DNA of 64,000 nt from Streptomyces sp. NBC_00683 (GTDB lineage: Bacteria; Actinomycetota; Actinomycetes; Streptomycetales; Streptomycetaceae). A program made the translations under genes and the position numbers. Positions 37,487 through 46,664 of the stretch are shown here, in pieces. The stretch is from assembly GCF_036226745.1 (NCBI RefSeq), contig NZ_CP109013.1, positions 6,448,001 to 6,512,000 on the forward strand, given 5' to 3'. Within the stretch, counting starts at the first letter, position 1; each line of letters opens with the position of its first letter. The notes beneath the pieces were generated by a model that worked only from the letters and a program-made list of their open reading frames with translations, was not told the DNA's origin and did no database searches.

Positions 37487-38263
37487 ATGAGCACCCGCAC
37501 CCCGCTGATGGCGGGCAACTGGAAGATGAACCTCAACCACCTCGAGGCCATCGCCCACACCCAGAAGCTCGCCTTCGCGCTGGCCGACAAGGACTACGAC
37601 GCCGTAGAGGTCGCCGTCCTGCCGCCCTTCACCGACCTGCGCTCCGTGCAGACCCTGATCGACGGCGACAAGCTGAAGATCAAGTACGGCGCCCAGGACA
37701 TCTCCGCGCACGACTCCGGCGCGTACACCGGTGAGATCTCCGGCCCGATGCTCGCCAAGCTGAAGTGCACGTACGTGGCCGTCGGCCACAGCGAGCGCCG
37801 CCAGTACCACGGCGAGAACGACGAGATCTGCAACGCCAAGGTGAAGGCCGCCTACAAGCACGGTCTGACGCCGATCCTCTGCGTCGGTGAGGGCCTGGAC
37901 ATCCGCAAGGCCGGTGAGCAGGTCTCCCACACCCTCGCGCAGCTCGACGGTGCCCTGAAGGACGTCCCGGCCGAGCAGGCCGAGTCCATCGTCATCGCGT
38001 ACGAGCCGGTCTGGGCCATCGGGACCGGCGAGGTCGCCACCCCCGAGGACGCCCAGGAGGTCTGCGGTGCGATCCGCCGCCGCCTCGCCGAGCTGTACTC
38101 GCAGGAGCTGGCCGACGCCGTCCGTATCCAGTACGGCGGCTCGGTGAAGTCCGGCAACGTCGCGGCCATCATGGCGCAGCCCGACGTGGACGGTGCGCTC
38201 ATCGGCGGCGCCGCCCTGGACGCCGACGAGTTCGTCAAGATCGTCCGCTTCCGCGACCAGTGA
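37487..38263 (+). CDS. tpiA: Triosephosphate isomerase
   Basis: 258 residues, TIM barrel. Interconverts dihydroxyacetone phosphate and glyceraldehyde 3-phosphate. Seen: GNWKMN with catalytic Lys, [12 protein letters not shown] with catalytic His, [13 protein letters not shown] with catalytic Glu, and phosphate-binding YGGSVKSGN and [10 protein letters not shown]. It starts six bases after the pgk stop. A long hairpin follows before secG. Confidence 0.97.
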   Translation: MSTRTPLMAGNWKMNLNHLEAIAHTQKLAFALADKDYDAVEVAVLPPFTDLRSVQTLIDGDKLKIKYGAQDISAHDSGAYTGEISGPMLAKLKCTYVAVGHSERRQYHGENDEICNAKVKAAYKHGLTPILCVGEGLDIRKAGEQVSHTLAQLDGALKDVPAEQAESIVIAYEPVWAIGTGEVATPEDAQEVCGAIRRRLAELYSQELADAVRIQYGGSVKSGNVAAIMAQPDVDGALIGGAALDADEFVKIVRFRDQ

Positions 38264-38294
38264 GTATGCGGTAGCGCCGATCCGTCGTACCCTT

Positions 38295-38331
38295 GCGGGG
38301 GCCGAGAGGGGTATCCCCCTCAGGCCCCCGC
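38295..38331. terminator. Hairpin between tpiA and secG
   Basis: A stem of about 15 bp (GCGGGGGCC with GGCCCCCGC, then AGAGGGG with CCCCCT) and a short loop, 31 bases after tpiA. It likely terminates the glycolytic transcript. Confidence 0.7.
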
Positions 38332-38377
38332 TGTTCGTACATGCAGTCCTAAAGATTCCGGAAAGTAGGGACCAGCC

Positions 38378-38614
38378 GTGATTTTGGCGTTCGAGATCGC
38401 CCTGATCGTCTTCAGCCTGCTGCTGATGCTGCTGGTGCTGATGCACAAGGGAAAGGGCGGCGGCCTCTCCGACATGTTCGGTGGCGGAATGCAGTCGTCC
38501 GTGGGCGGCTCGTCGGTCGCCGAGCGTAACCTCGACCGCATTACCGTTGTGGTTGGTCTGGCCTGGTTCGCGTGCATTGTCGTCCTTGGTCTGCTCATCA
38601 AGCTGGACAGCTGA
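38378..38614 (+). CDS. secG: Preprotein translocase subunit SecG
   Basis: 78 residues with two membrane helices joined by a Gly-rich loop (HKGKGGGLSDMFGGG), the normal SecG layout. Part of the SecYEG protein export channel. GTG 38378 is the start. Its position after tpiA is a conserved actinobacterial arrangement. Confidence 0.95.
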   Translation: MILAFEIALIVFSLLLMLLVLMHKGKGGGLSDMFGGGMQSSVGGSSVAERNLDRITVVVGLAWFACIVVLGLLIKLDS

Positions 38615-38678
38615 CCCGTCGTTCGCGATTCCCGGTGAGGGTGTAACTCCTTCTACTGGACGCGCGTTGGGCCTTACG

Positions 38679-38684
38679 TAGACT
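38679..38684 (+). promoter_or_regulatory. Putative -10 of the RbpA-like gene
   Basis: TAGACT, 40 bases before the GTG at 38724. The -35 region (CTGGAC at about 17 bases) is only a partial match. Confidence 0.35.
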
Positions 38685-38723
38685 GGGGCATCTTCGAGCA
38701 CCATCACGCAGGGAGTTACGACC

Positions 38724-39059
38724 GTGGCAAGTGGCAACGCGATCCGGGGAAGCCGGGTCGGAGCGGGGCCGATGGGGGAGGCCGAGCGCGGCGAGTCCGC
38801 GCCGCGCCTCCGCATCTCCTTCTGGTGCTCGAACGAGCACGAGACGCAGCCGAGCTTCGCCCATGACGCGCAGGTACCGGAGACCTGGGACTGCCCGCGG
38901 TGCGGCTTCCCGGCCGGCCAGGACCGGGACAATCCGCCGGCGCCCCCGCGCACCGAGCCGTACAAGACGCACCTGGCGTACGTGCGCGAGCGGCGCAGTG
39001 ACGCGGACGGCGAAGCGATCCTCGCCGAAGCCCTCGCGAAACTCCGCGGCGAAATCTGA
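38724..39059 (+). CDS. RbpA-family RNA polymerase-binding paralogue
   Basis: 111 residues, GTG 38724 with GGGAG upstream. It has the layout of RbpA: an N-terminal basic tail ([11 protein letters not shown]), a core zinc-like region ([12 protein letters not shown]... [13 protein letters not shown]) and a C-terminal sigma-interacting helix ([29 protein letters not shown]). Its sequence differs clearly from canonical Streptomyces RbpA as I remember it, so I read it as the second paralogue (RbpB-like). It would bind RNA polymerase and principal sigma factors. Stand-alone gene. Confidence 0.8.
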   Translation: MASGNAIRGSRVGAGPMGEAERGESAPRLRISFWCSNEHETQPSFAHDAQVPETWDCPRCGFPAGQDRDNPPAPPRTEPYKTHLAYVRERRSDADGEAILAEALAKLRGEI

Positions 39060-39069
39060 GAGCTGTTCA

Positions 39070-39100
39070 CCGGCCGGTCACCCCACGGGTGCCCGGCCGG
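39070..39100. terminator. Terminator after the RbpA-like gene
   Basis: CCGGCCGG arms (39070-39077 with 39093-39100) with inner CACCC/GGGTG pairs and a short loop, 10 bases after the stop. Confidence 0.65.
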
Positions 39101-39213
39101 AATCCGTATGTCGTCCCGCAGCCCGCTGCTGCCCCGTCGCGCCCTTCACATCAATTAGGTTGGTGGGGCAGCGGGGATGTTGCAGGTACGAGAAGAAGTG
39201 GGCGATTTCCCGG

Positions 39214-40866
39214 ATGAACGCACAAAGCCGAACGAAGCTCAATCAGACGCCCGAGTGGACGGCTCTCGGCAAGCACCGTGAGGAGTTCGGCGGCACCGGT
39301 CTGCGTCAGCTTTTCGCGGACGCGCCTGACCGCGGGAGCGCGTACACCCTCCGGGTCGGCGACCTCCACATCGATTACTCCAAGCACCTGGTCACCGACG
39401 AGACGCTGGGCCTGCTGCGCGAGCTCGCCGCCGCCACGGACGTCGCCGGGCTGCGGGACGCGATGTTCCGCGGCGACAAGATCAACACCACCGAGGACCG
39501 CGCCGTCCTGCACACCGCGCTCCGCGCCCCGCGCGACGCCGTGATCGAGGTCGACGGCGAGAACGTGGTGCCGGCCGTGCACGCCGTCCTCGACAAGATG
39601 GCCGCCTTCTCCGACCGGGTCAGGGCGGGCGAGTGGACCGGTCACACCGGCAAGCCCATCAAGAACATCGTGAACATCGGCATCGGCGGCTCCGACCTCG
39701 GCCCCGCCATGGCGTACGAGGTGCTGCGCTCCTTCACGGACCGCTCGCTCACCGTCCGCTTCGTGTCCAACGTCGACGGTGCGGACCTGCACGAGGCCGT
39801 ACAGGGACTCGACCCGGCGGAGACGCTGTTCATCGTCGCGTCCAAGACCTTCACCACGATCGAGACCATCACCAACGCCACCTCCGCCCGCGACTGGCTG
39901 CTGACCGAGCTGAGGGCCGGTCAGGACGCCGTCGCCAAGCACTTCGTGGCGCTGTCGACCAACGCGGACAAGGTCGCGGACTTCGGTATCGACACGGCCA
40001 ACATGTTCGAGTTCTGGGACTGGGTCGGCGGCCGCTACTCCTACGACTCGGCGATCGGTCTCTCGCTGATGATCGCCATCGGTCCGGACCGGTTCCGCGA
40101 GATGCTCGACGGCTTCCACCTCGTCGACGAGCACTTCCGCACCGCGCCCGCCGAGGAGAACGCTCCGCTCCTGCTGGGTCTGCTGGGTGTCTGGTACGGC
40201 GCGTTCTTCGACGCCCAGTCCCACGCCGTGCTGCCCTACAGCCACTACCTGTCCAAGTTCACCGCGTACTTGCAGCAGCTGGACATGGAGTCCAACGGCA
40301 AGTCCGTGGACCGGGACGGCGATCCGGTCGACTGGCAGACCGGCCCGGTCGTCTGGGGCACCCCCGGCACCAACGGCCAGCACGCCTACTACCAGCTGAT
40401 CCACCAGGGCACGAAGGTCATCCCGGCGGACTTCATCGGCTTCGCCGCGCCCGTCGGCGACCTGCTGCCCGGCCTGATCGCCCAGCACGACCTGCTGATG
40501 GCCAACTTCTTCGCCCAGACCCAGGCCCTCGCCTTCGGCAAGACGCCCGACGAGGTCCGCGCGGAGGGCGTCGCCGAGGAACTCGTTCCGCACAAGACGT
40601 TCCGCGGCAACCACCCGACGACCACGATCCTCGCCGACCGGCTCACCCCGTCGGTGCTCGGCCAGCTGATCGCCCTGTACGAGCACAAGGTCTTCGTCCA
40701 GGGCGCCGTCTGGAACATCGACTCCTTCGACCAGTGGGGCGTCGAGCTCGGCAAGGTCCTCGCCAGGAAGATCGAGCCGGTCCTGACCGACGGCACCGGC
40801 GCGGAGGAGCTCGACAGCTCCACCGCCGCCCTCGTCTCCGCGTACCGCACGCTGCGGGGTCGCTGA
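39214..40866 (+). CDS. pgi: Glucose-6-phosphate isomerase
   Basis: 550 residues. Interconverts glucose 6-phosphate and fructose 6-phosphate, joining glycolysis and the pentose phosphate pathway encoded just to the right. Signatures: [59 protein letters not shown] (catalytic Glu/His region), and [16 protein letters not shown] 39214 gives the family length; upstream in-frame codons run through the terminator and are rejected. The first PH-domain gene follows four bases later. Confidence 0.97.
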   Translation: MNAQSRTKLNQTPEWTALGKHREEFGGTGLRQLFADAPDRGSAYTLRVGDLHIDYSKHLVTDETLGLLRELAAATDVAGLRDAMFRGDKINTTEDRAVLHTALRAPRDAVIEVDGENVVPAVHAVLDKMAAFSDRVRAGEWTGHTGKPIKNIVNIGIGGSDLGPAMAYEVLRSFTDRSLTVRFVSNVDGADLHEAVQGLDPAETLFIVASKTFTTIETITNATSARDWLLTELRAGQDAVAKHFVALSTNADKVADFGIDTANMFEFWDWVGGRYSYDSAIGLSLMIAIGPDRFREMLDGFHLVDEHFRTAPAEENAPLLLGLLGVWYGAFFDAQSHAVLPYSHYLSKFTAYLQQLDMESNGKSVDRDGDPVDWQTGPVVWGTPGTNGQHAYYQLIHQGTKVIPADFIGFAAPVGDLLPGLIAQHDLLMANFFAQTQALAFGKTPDEVRAEGVAEELVPHKTFRGNHPTTTILADRLTPSVLGQLIALYEHKVFVQGAVWNIDSFDQWGVELGKVLARKIEPVLTDGTGAEELDSSTAALVSAYRTLRGR

Positions 40867-40870
40867 GCCG

Positions 40871-41374
40871 ATGGGCAGGGGGGCGGGGACGGTAGTACTC
40901 AGGCCGCCGCGGAACACACCGGCTCCGCGGGCCGTCGGCTGGTGGCGGGCCCAGTGGCTGCTGCTGACGGCCGCTCCGGTGGCCGTGCTGGGACTGCTGG
41001 GAGCCTTCATCGCCCCGGCCAGGTCCTGGCTGCTGGTGCCCGCGGCGGCGCTGGCGGTCCTCGGCCTGCTGTGCGCCGTCCTCTTCCCCCTCTGGTGGTT
41101 CCGCACCCATCGGTGGGAGGTCACCGACGACGCGGTCTATGTACGGACCGGTGTCTTCCTGCAGGAGTGGCGGATCGCGCCGATGTCCCGCATCCAGACC
41201 GTGGACACCGTGCGGGGCCCGCTGGAGCAGCTCTTCGGACTGGCCACGGTCACGGTCACCACCGCGTCGGCCAAGGGGGCCGTGCGGATCGAGGGCCTCG
41301 GCCACGAGGTCGCGGCCGAGCTCGTCGAACGGCTGACCAGGGTCACGCAGGCCACCCCCGGGGACGCCACGTGA
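40871..41374 (+). CDS. Bacterial PH-domain membrane protein (YdbS-like)
   Basis: 167 residues: two membrane helices (WLLLTAAPVAVLGLLGAFIA; LAVLGLLCAVLFPLWWF), then a bPH2 (DUF304) domain (VTDDAVYVRTGVFLQEWRIAPMSRIQTVDTVRGPLEQLFGL). It starts four bases after pgi and its stop overlaps the next PH gene (GTGA). YdbS/YdbT pairs in Bacillus protect against some antimicrobial peptides and sigma-factor-linked envelope stress; function here is unknown. Confidence 0.85.
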   Translation: MGRGAGTVVLRPPRNTPAPRAVGWWRAQWLLLTAAPVAVLGLLGAFIAPARSWLLVPAAALAVLGLLCAVLFPLWWFRTHRWEVTDDAVYVRTGVFLQEWRIAPMSRIQTVDTVRGPLEQLFGLATVTVTTASAKGAVRIEGLGHEVAAELVERLTRVTQATPGDAT

Positions 41375-42879
41375 GCACCGCCGCGGCCGAGGACCCCCGG
41401 TGGCGGCGGATCCACCCGCGCACGGTGCTGGTCACCGCGCTCGTCACGGCAGGAGTCGCGGCCGGCGCAGCCGTACCGGTCGTCCTCGGTCTGTCCGGCC
41501 GGTTCGGATACGCGCGAGCCGTCGGCTGGGCGTTGGCCGGGGCCGCCGTCCTGATCGGGTGCGCCGCCGCCGGTGACTACGTGCGGTGGCGGCGCACCCG
41601 CTACCGCATCGGCCCCGAACGCGTCGATCTGCACACCGGACTTCTGCTGGTCAAACGGCGCTCACTGGACCGGACACGGATCCGCAGCGTCGACCTCACC
41701 GCCCCCGTCCAGCTGCGGCTCCTCGGTCTGGTCACGGTGCGCATCGGCACCGGTGAACAGGCCGGCAGCGAATCCACCCTGGAACTCGACCCCGTCACCC
41801 GGGCCGAGGGGGAGCGGCTGCGCCACGAACTCCTCGACCGTGCCGCGGAGCCAGGTTCCGGTACGCACCGCGAGGGCGAACTGGCCACGCTCGACCCGCG
41901 CTGGATCCGCTACGCACCGGTCTCCTTCGTCGCTCCCGCGCTGGGCGGTGCCGCGGTCGGCGGGCTGCTGCAGATCAGCGAGTGGGCGGGGGTGCAGGGC
42001 GAGGTGATCGACTGGGTCGCCGACCGCTTCCTCGACACCCCGCTGGTCTGGGCGATCGTGGTCATGGCGGGGGCCGCCCTGGCCGCCGGTGTCGTCGGGG
42101 CACTCGGCCTCTGGGTCGAGATGTGGTGGAACTACCGCCTGGAACGCGAACCCGGCGGGACCCTGCGGGTGCGGCGGGGGCTGCTGACCTCCCGCTCCCT
42201 CTCCGTCGAGGAACGCCGGCTGCGCGGAGTGGACCTGGTGGAACCGCTCGGCGTGCGGCTGTTCGGCGCCGCGCGGGTCGACGCGATCACCACGGGGCTG
42301 GCCAAGGACGAGGAATCGCAGGGCGCCGACCACAACACCCTGCTCCCGGCCGCGCCCCGCCCGCTGGCCGAGGTGATAGCGGCCGAGGTCCTGCGCGAGA
42401 GAAGGACCCCGACCGGTGCCCCGCTGACCGCCCACCCCCGCGCGGCCCGGAGCAGGCGGCTGCGCCGCGCGCTGGGGGCCGTCGCGGTCCCCGTGCTGAC
42501 CCTGGCGGTTCTGGGCGCCGTACTCACGCCCGTACTGCTGTGGATCGCGCTGGCCTGTGCCGTGGTGTTCCTTCCCCTCGCCGTACTGCTTGCCCTCGAC
42601 GCGTACCGGGCACTGGGGCACACCGTCAGCGGCGACTACCTCGTGACCCGGTCCGGTACCGTCCGGCGGTCCACGGCGGCCCTGCAGCGGACCGGGGTGA
42701 TCGGCTGGACGGTGAAGCAGTCCTGCTTCCAGCGCCGGGCCGGACTGCTGAGTGTCACCGCCACGACGGCAGCCGGAGCCGGTGCGTACACCGCGCACGA
42801 CACCGACGCCTCCGAAGGCCTCACCTTCGCCGCGGAGGCCGTGCCCGGCCTGCTGGAGCCGTTCCTGGAGCGCAGCTGA
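41371..42879 (+). CDS. Multi-PH-domain membrane protein (YdbT-like)
   Basis: 502 residues, GTG 41371 in the stop of the preceding gene. Three copies of a DUF304/bPH2 unit alternate with pairs of membrane helices: units begin near YRIGPERVDLHTGLLLVKRRSL, RVRRGLLTSRSLSVEERRLRG and YLVTRSGTVRRSTAALQRTG. This is the YdbT arrangement, forming a complex with the YdbS-like protein. It ends 10 bases from the convergent VOC gene. Role inferred as envelope-related. Confidence 0.85.
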   Translation: MSTAAAEDPRWRRIHPRTVLVTALVTAGVAAGAAVPVVLGLSGRFGYARAVGWALAGAAVLIGCAAAGDYVRWRRTRYRIGPERVDLHTGLLLVKRRSLDRTRIRSVDLTAPVQLRLLGLVTVRIGTGEQAGSESTLELDPVTRAEGERLRHELLDRAAEPGSGTHREGELATLDPRWIRYAPVSFVAPALGGAAVGGLLQISEWAGVQGEVIDWVADRFLDTPLVWAIVVMAGAALAAGVVGALGLWVEMWWNYRLEREPGGTLRVRRGLLTSRSLSVEERRLRGVDLVEPLGVRLFGAARVDAITTGLAKDEESQGADHNTLLPAAPRPLAEVIAAEVLRERRTPTGAPLTAHPRAARSRRLRRALGAVAVPVLTLAVLGAVLTPVLLWIALACAVVFLPLAVLLALDAYRALGHTVSGDYLVTRSGTVRRSTAALQRTGVIGWTVKQSCFQRRAGLLSVTATTAAGAGAYTAHDTDASEGLTFAAEAVPGLLEPFLERS

Positions 42880-42889
42880 GCGGTACGGG

Positions 42890-43249
42890 TCAGCCGTGCG
42901 TCGTATCGATGACGCAGAAGCGGTTGCCCTCCGTGTCCGCGAGAACCACGAAGTCCGGATCCGGCGGATAGAGCTCCCACGCCACCGGCTGCGCCCCCAG
43001 CCCCGTCAGCCGCGCCACCTCGGCGTCCTGCTCATCGGTGTACAGATCGAGGTGGACGCGCGGCACCTCCTGCACGGGTGACTCGCTCCGCCCCAGGGCC
43101 AGTCCGGCGCCGTGCCCCTCGGCCGGGACCAGCACCACCCAGTCGTCCTCGAGCGGCTCACGCTCCACGTAGCCGAGCGCCGCCATCCAGAAGTCCGCCG
43201 CGCGCCGTACGTCCGACGCGCCCATCACCACAGTCCCGATTCGCACCAT
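42890..43249 (-). CDS. VOC (glyoxalase/bleomycin-resistance fold) protein
   Basis: 119 residues, one complete VOC unit with paired beta-alpha-beta modules: VRIGTVVMGASDVRRAADFW and VHLDLYTDEQDAEVARLTGLGA, ending FVVLADTEGNRFCVID. The family includes glyoxalases, dioxygenases and drug-binding proteins; the metal ligands cannot be assigned surely. ATG 43249. It is separated from pgl by a hairpin, so it is not clearly in the pentose phosphate operon. Confidence 0.85.
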   Translation of the reverse strand: MVRIGTVVMGASDVRRAADFWMAALGYVEREPLEDDWVVLVPAEGHGAGLALGRSESPVQEVPRVHLDLYTDEQDAEVARLTGLGAQPVAWELYPPDPDFVVLADTEGNRFCVIDTTHG

Positions 43250-43272
43250 GGCGCCACCCTGGCACGACAGAA

Positions 43273-43303
43273 GCCCGGCCCGCTCCTGGGAGCGGAACCG
43301 GGC
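43273..43303. terminator. Terminator after pgl
   Basis: Outer GCCCGG/CCGGGC and inner CCGCTC/GAGCGG stems form one long hairpin between the pgl stop and the VOC start. Ends the leftward tkt-to-pgl transcript. Confidence 0.6.
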
Positions 43304-43319
43304 CTCCGACGACCTGTGC

Positions 43320-44102
43320 CTACGCGGAGGCGGGCGGGTACAGCGCACGCGGCAGCCGCGAGGCCGCCGCCGCGTCCAGCAGCCACAGCGTGCGGCTGCG
43401 GCCGTACGCGCCCGCCGCCGGGGCCTGGATCTCCCCGGCACCGGACAGCGCGATCTCCGCCGCCTCGGCCTTGTCCTCACCCGCCGCCAGGAGCCACACC
43501 TCACGCGCCGCCCGGATGGCCGGCAGCGTGAGCGAGACCCGGGTGGGCGGCGGCTTGGGGGCCCCGTGCACACCGACGACGGTGCGCTCGGTCTCCCGTA
43601 CCGCCGGCAGCTCCGGGAAGAGCGACGCCACATGCGTGTCCGGGCCGACGCCCAGCATCAGCACGTCGAACGTCGGTACGGGCCCGTGGTCCTCCGGGCC
43701 CGCCGCGGCGGCCAGCTCGGCGGCGTACCCCGCGGCGGCGGCATCCGCGTCGCCGCCGAACGGACCGTCCGAGGCGGGCATCGCGTGCACCCGGGACGGG
43801 TCCAGGGCCACCGCGTCCAGCAGGGCCTCACGGGCCTGCGTGACGTTGCGCTCCGGATCGCCCTCGGGCAGGAACCGCTCGTCGCCCCACCACAGGTCGA
43901 GCCGCGACCAGTCGATCGCGTCCCGCGCGGGCGAACCGGCGAGCGCGGCCAGCAGGCCGTTGCCGTTGCGCCCGCCGGTGAGGACCACGGAGGCCGATCC
44001 GCGTGCGGCCTGGGCGTCCACGATCTTCGTGATCAGCCGGGCCGCCGCGGCCTGGGCCATCAGCTCCTTGTCGCGGTGCACGACGAGCTGCGGAGCACTC
44101 AC
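43320..44102 (-). CDS. pgl: 6-phosphogluconolactonase
   Basis: 260 residues. Hydrolyses 6-phosphogluconolactone, the product of Zwf. Family motifs: VVLTGGRNGNGLLAAL, WWGDERFLPEGDPERN, and FDVLMLGVGPDTHVASLFP with the catalytic His. GTG 44102 overlaps the opcA stop (GTGA). Last gene of the tkt-tal-zwf-opcA-pgl operon. Confidence 0.95.
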   Translation of the reverse strand: MSAPQLVVHRDKELMAQAAAARLITKIVDAQAARGSASVVLTGGRNGNGLLAALAGSPARDAIDWSRLDLWWGDERFLPEGDPERNVTQAREALLDAVALDPSRVHAMPASDGPFGGDADAAAAGYAAELAAAAGPEDHGPVPTFDVLMLGVGPDTHVASLFPELPAVRETERTVVGVHGAPKPPPTRVSLTLPAIRAAREVWLLAAGEDKAEAAEIALSGAGEIQAPAAGAYGRSRTLWLLDAAAASRLPRALYPPASA

Positions 44103-45130
44103 TTCGAGGCCGCCTTCTTGGCCGCGGCCTTCTTCGCGGCCGGGGCCGCGGCACCGGCCGGGGACGACGGCTTGTGCCCGGCACCGACCGAGGACGCCTC
44201 GGCGGGACCGCCGAGACGCTCCACGCCGAACTTCACCGTGGCCTCGTAGATGTTGTCCGGGTCCAGCCGCCGCAGCTCCTCCGCGAGGAGCTCGGCGGTC
44301 TCCCGCCGCTTCAGCGCCACCGCACGGTCCGGCTGGCCCACCATGGAGAGCGTGGCCAGCGAGCCGTCGGCCCGGTCCAGAACGATGACACCGTTCTTGG
44401 TCTCCAGCCGGACGGCCGTCAGACCGGGACCGGCGGACAGGGTGCGCTCCACCGGGACACCGAGCCGGTCCGCGAGCCACATGGCCAGCAGTTCGCAGCT
44501 CGGGTTGTCCGACTCGCCCTCGACCGTCGCGGAGACGACCTGGGCGGGCTGCTGGTCGAGCGCGGCCGCCAGCATCGAGCGCCACGGCGTGATGCGGGTC
44601 CACGCCAGGTCGGTGTCACCCGGTTGGTACGTCGCCGCACGCACCGCGAGCTCGTCGAGCGGGTGCTCGGCCGAGTACGTGTCGGTGATACGGCGCTGGG
44701 CCAGTGCACCCAGCGGGTCCTTCGCCGGGTCCGCCGGGGCGTCCTCGGGCCACCACACCACGACCGGGGCGTCCGGCAGCAGCAGCGGCAGGACGACCGA
44801 CTGGGCGTGATTGGCCAGCTCGCCGTGCAGACGCAGGACGACGGTCTCGCCGGAGCCCGAGTCGGAACCGACCCGCACCTCGGCGTCGAGGCGGGCGTCA
44901 CGCCGGCTGCGCGGCGAACGGCTGATCCGCTTGATCACCGCGATGATCCGCGAGGGGTGCTCGCGCGAGGAGTCGGCCGCCGCCCGGAGGGCGTCGTAGG
45001 CGTTCTCCTCGTCGGTGACGACGACGAGGGTGAGCACCATTCCGATGGCCGGGGTGCCGAGCGAACGGCGGGCCGACACCAGGGCCTGGTTGATCTTGCT
45101 GGACGTGGTTTCCGTGAGATCGATCTTCAT
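44099..45130 (-). CDS. opcA: Glucose-6-phosphate dehydrogenase assembly protein OpcA
   Basis: 343 residues. OpcA allosterically activates or assembles glucose-6-phosphate dehydrogenase in cyanobacteria and actinobacteria. ATG 45130 overlaps the zwf stop (ATGA), matching stoichiometric partners. Conserved: LTLVVVTDEENAYDAL, VVLPLLLPDAPVVVWWPED, and PCELL-like NPSCELLAMWLADRL. The last ~25 residues form an Ala/Lys-rich tail (APAAKKAAAKKAASK), like the UvrA tail; its role is unknown. Confidence 0.95.
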   Translation of the reverse strand: MKIDLTETTSSKINQALVSARRSLGTPAIGMVLTLVVVTDEENAYDALRAAADSSREHPSRIIAVIKRISRSPRSRRDARLDAEVRVGSDSGSGETVVLRLHGELANHAQSVVLPLLLPDAPVVVWWPEDAPADPAKDPLGALAQRRITDTYSAEHPLDELAVRAATYQPGDTDLAWTRITPWRSMLAAALDQQPAQVVSATVEGESDNPSCELLAMWLADRLGVPVERTLSAGPGLTAVRLETKNGVIVLDRADGSLATLSMVGQPDRAVALKRRETAELLAEELRRLDPDNIYEATVKFGVERLGGPAEASSVGAGHKPSSPAGAAAPAAKKAAAKKAASK

Positions 45131-46659
45131 GGCCGGCGCCAGCTCCGTCCGTCGCGTGCGAGCATCTCGTCGGCTTCGGCCGGACCCCAGGTGCCGGCCG
45201 CGTACTGGGCGGGCTTGCCGTGCTTGTCCCAGTACTCCTCGATCGGGTCGAGGATGTTCCAGGAGAGCTCGACCTCCTGGTGGCGCGGGAAGAGGTTGGC
45301 GTCGCCGAGCAGGACATCCAGGAGGAGCCGCTCGTACGCCTCCGGGCTGGACTCCGTGAAGGACTCGCCGTACGCGAAGTCCATCGTGACGTCCCGTACC
45401 TCCATGGAGGTACCGGGCACCTTGGAGCCGAACCGCACCGTGACGCCCTCGTCCGGCTGCACCCGGATGACCAGGGCGTTGCTGCCCAGCTCCTCCGTCG
45501 CACCGGACTCGAAGGGCAGGTACGGGGCGCGCTTGAAGACGACCGCGATCTCCGTGACCCGGCGGCCGAGCCGCTTTCCGGTACGGAGGTAGAACGGCAC
45601 GCCCGCCCAGCGGCGGTTGTTGATCGTCAGCTTGATCGCGGCGAAGGTGTCGGTCTTCGACTTGGGGTCGATACCGTCCTCCTCCAGATAGCCGGGGACT
45701 TCCTCGCCGCCCTGCCACGCGTGCGCGTACTGGCCGCGCACGGTGTGCTTGCCCAGGTCGTCCGGCAGCTCCACCGCCGTGAGCACCTTGAGCTTCTCGG
45801 CGACCAGGGCCTTCGGGTGGAAGGAGCCGGGCTCCTCCATCGCGGTCAGCGCCAGCAGCTGGAGCAGGTGGTTCTGGATGACGTCACGGGCTGCGCCGAT
45901 GCCGTCGTAGTAGCCGGCCCGGCCGCCGATGCCGATGTCCTCGGCCATCGTGATCTGGACGTGGTCGACGTACGACCTGTTCCAGATCGGCTCGAACATC
46001 GTGTTGGCGAAGCGCAGCGCCAGGATGTTCTGGACCGTCTCCTTGCCGAGGTAGTGGTCGATACGGAAGACCTCGTTCGGCGGGAACACATCGTGCACGA
46101 GCTGGTTGAGCTCCTGCGCGCTGGTGAGGTCGTGCCCGAACGGCTTCTCGATGACGGCACGCCGCCAGGAGCCCTCCTTCTGGTCCGCGAGCCCGTGCTT
46201 CTTGAGCTGCTGGACGACCTTGGGGAAGAACTTCGGCGGTACGGACAGGTAGAAGGCGAAGTTGCCTCCCGTGCCCTGTGCCTTGTCGAGCTCCTGGATC
46301 GTGGCCTTCAGGGTCTCGAAGGCGTCGTCGTCGTCGAAGTTGCCCTGGACGAAGCGCATCCCCTGGATGAGCTGCTGCCAGACCTCTTCACGGAACGGCG
46401 TACGCGCGTGCTGCTTGACGGCGTCGTGGACCTCCTGGGCGAAGTCCTCGTCCTGCCACTCGCGGCGTGCGAAACCGATGAGCGAGAAGCCCGGCGGCAG
46501 CAGGCCGCGGTTGGCCAGGTCGTAGACGGCGGGCATCAGCTTTTTACGGGACAAATCGCCCGTGACGCCAAAGATCACCAGGCCCGACGGCCCCGCGATA
46601 CGCGGGAGCCGTCGGTCCTGTGCGTCACGGAGCGGGTTCACTCCGGGAACACCAGACAA
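45127..46659 (-). CDS. zwf: Glucose-6-phosphate 1-dehydrogenase
   Basis: 510 residues. Oxidises glucose 6-phosphate with NADP+ to the lactone, the entry to the pentose phosphate pathway. Signatures: VIFGVTGDLSRKKLMPAVYDL (nucleotide site) and FRIDHYLGKETVQNILALRFAN (active-site DHYLGK). TTG 46659 is chosen because GGAGGG lies nine bases upstream and it gives the MSGVPGVNPLRD start typical of Streptomyces Zwf. It lies five bases after the tal stop and overlaps opcA by four. Confidence 0.96.
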   Translation of the reverse strand: MSGVPGVNPLRDAQDRRLPRIAGPSGLVIFGVTGDLSRKKLMPAVYDLANRGLLPPGFSLIGFARREWQDEDFAQEVHDAVKQHARTPFREEVWQQLIQGMRFVQGNFDDDDAFETLKATIQELDKAQGTGGNFAFYLSVPPKFFPKVVQQLKKHGLADQKEGSWRRAVIEKPFGHDLTSAQELNQLVHDVFPPNEVFRIDHYLGKETVQNILALRFANTMFEPIWNRSYVDHVQITMAEDIGIGGRAGYYDGIGAARDVIQNHLLQLLALTAMEEPGSFHPKALVAEKLKVLTAVELPDDLGKHTVRGQYAHAWQGGEEVPGYLEEDGIDPKSKTDTFAAIKLTINNRRWAGVPFYLRTGKRLGRRVTEIAVVFKRAPYLPFESGATEELGSNALVIRVQPDEGVTVRFGSKVPGTSMEVRDVTMDFAYGESFTESSPEAYERLLLDVLLGDANLFPRHQEVELSWNILDPIEEYWDKHGKPAQYAAGTWGPAEADEMLARDGRSWRRP

Positions 46660-46664
46660 GGTGG

